Shown: piece after piece, positions 6,942 through 7,379 of the stretch
How the letters are laid out: every line of letters begins with the position of its first letter
Position numbering within the stretch: position 1 is the stretch's first letter
DNA from: JAZDLC01 sp043802345
GTDB lineage: Bacteria > Planctomycetota > B15-G4 > JADJEK01
Reading direction: 5' to 3'
Assembly: GCA_043802345.1 (NCBI GenBank)
Contig: JAZDLC010000444.1
Span: forward strand, 1-7,379
DNA length: 7,379 nt
Made by a program: the position numbers and the translations under genes
Notes under the pieces: generated by a model
What the model saw: only the letters and a program-made list of their open reading frames with translations
Told to the model about the DNA's origin: nothing
Databases searched by the model: none

Positions 6942-7251
6942 CACGATGTTGCTCACTGATCGGGTCCGTTCCAGACCCGTGAGCACCCCTCATCGGGATT
7001 GCTTGAGAACTTCTTGAGCCCATGAATGCGATGTTCAAATCAGTGGGGCCGATCCGTTTCAACGCGGTCTTCGCAGGCGCGCATGGAATCGCGTGAGACG
7101 TCGAGTAGTTCGAGGCCGTTGAGGTCGTGTTACAGGACGCGCGGCAGACGTCGTGATCAAGCAGTGAACCGCCTGCAAGCAGAGGCGCCACCTCGAGGAT
7201 GATCCACGAGGTGGCGTCTCATGAGCGTCGGGAAAGATCGATAGGCTCGGC
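6942..7251. other. Noncoding region upstream of the subtilase gene
   Basis: About 310 bp separate the two minus-strand genes. I see no tRNA, riboswitch or convincing protein gene here, and no clear -35/-10 pair. The subtilase promoter should lie in this region, probably at about 6945-7180 read on the minus strand. A TTGAAA at about 7056-7061 (minus strand) is a possible -35 element, but no good -10 follows at 16-18 bp. The stretch 7182-7220 holds a strong palindrome, listed separately. A 24-codon plus-strand frame (7022-7096, starting MNAMFKSVG) is too short and lacks a good ribosome site. Confidence 0.6.
7182..7220 (-). terminator. 39-bp near-perfect palindrome, putative terminator hairpin
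   Basis: The arms 7182-7195 and 7207-7220 pair over 14 positions, with one non-Watson-Crick position (7185/7217). Inside the 11-base loop, GGA (7197-7199) can pair with TCC (7203-7205) to extend the stem past an A/A mismatch. It starts 31 bp past the stop codon of the minus-strand gene at the right edge, the expected place for a terminator. No T-run follows it on the minus strand, so it may act as an mRNA 3'-end stabiliser, a Rho-associated element, or a protein-binding site instead. Confidence 0.5.
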
Positions 7252-7379
7252 TCAGAGGTCGGTCTCCAGCGGCACCACGATGTCGTCGAAAACCGGGGCG
7301 ATCTGCGTGGTCGTGTTCGAGATGAAGACCGCGTCGAACTGGACGTACGGCCCGCTGTTGGAATGCGTGTTGATATCGT
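7252..7379 (-). CDS. C-terminal fragment of a probably exported beta-rich protein (partial)
   Basis: On the minus strand the frame entering at the right edge runs for 41 complete codons to TGA (7252-7254); the 5' part lies outside the window. The peptide begins DINTHSNSGPYVQFDAVF and ends FDDIVVPLETDL. Alternating hydrophobic residues, Asn/Thr/Ser richness and the 'F-D-D-I-V-V' ending resemble the last strands of a beta-sandwich adhesion or carbohydrate-binding domain in secreted proteins, where such endings are common. Codons favour G or C at the third position, as in the neighbouring genes. It shares direction with the subtilase gene, 310 bp upstream of it, and is followed by the 7182-7220 hairpin, so it is probably a separate transcription unit. 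The function cannot be assigned from 41 residues. Confidence 0.65.
   Translation of the reverse strand, partial: DINTHSNSGPYVQFDAVFISNTTTQIAPVFDDIVVPLETDL

Noticed and set aside
6180..6959. Plus-strand frame antisense to the N-terminal part of the subtilase
   Set aside because: No export signal, motif or ribosome site; the minus strand shows a signal peptide and beta-domain patterns.
7096..7153. Direct repeat AGACGTCG at 7096-7103 and 7146-7153, 50 bp apart, upstream of the subtilase gene
   Set aside because: The helical spacing is suggestive of an operator, but the core GACGTC also occurs inside coding sequence (about 2924 and 6793), so the pair is probably chance.
1..7379. CRISPR arrays, tRNA/rRNA genes, insertion sequences, integrase or attachment sites
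   Set aside because: Read through for regular repeats, tRNA-like cloverleaf ends, transposase motifs and flanking inverted repeats; none were found.

Overview
This is a high-G+C bacterial window. It holds three plus-strand genes in a probable operon (147-4243), a large minus-strand gene converging on them (4236-6941), and the 3' end of another minus-strand gene at the right edge (7252-7379). The lipobox, the Sec signal peptides and the LolA-like and HtrA-like envelope proteins point to a Gram-negative (diderm) organism. The multidomain secreted subtilase with PPC-like domains, plus a second secreted-looking protein beside it, fits a deep-branching, often uncultured high-G+C lineage (FCB-type phyla, Myxococcota or Acidobacteriota relatives). 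The phylum is a guess: there is no marker gene here.

Layout. (1) 1-101: possibly the tail of an upstream plus-strand gene, weakly supported. (2) 147-848: a small lipoprotein whose sequence reads like the LolA/LppX-type outer-membrane lipoprotein-sorting fold. (3) 907-2013: an exported HtrA/DegP-like protein with a trypsin-like domain and a C-terminal PDZ domain. All three catalytic positions appear to be replaced, so it is probably a pseudoprotease. (4) 2048-4243: a cytosolic B12-binding-type radical SAM protein with a C-x4-C-x2-C cluster motif and a C-terminal PqqD-like segment, starting at TTG. (5) 4236-6941, minus strand: a secreted S8 (subtilisin-family) serine peptidase with an intact Asp/His/Asn/Ser set, two N-terminal PPC-like beta domains, a prodomain-like segment and two C-terminal beta domains. 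It overlaps the radical SAM gene tail-to-tail by 8 bp. (6) 6942-7251: noncoding, with a 39-bp near-perfect palindrome. (7) 7252-7379, minus strand: the last 41 codons of a probably exported beta-rich protein.

How the genes may work together. Gaps of 58 and 34 bp suggest genes 2-4 are co-transcribed. Two of these products are envelope proteins and the third is a cytosolic modifying enzyme. One reading is an envelope maturation module: the radical SAM enzyme modifies a peptide or lipid, and the LolA-like and pseudo-HtrA proteins bind or chaperone a product outside the cytoplasm. That is inference; no precursor peptide or substrate gene is visible. The minus-strand subtilase may be an unrelated neighbour, sharing only the convergent junction.
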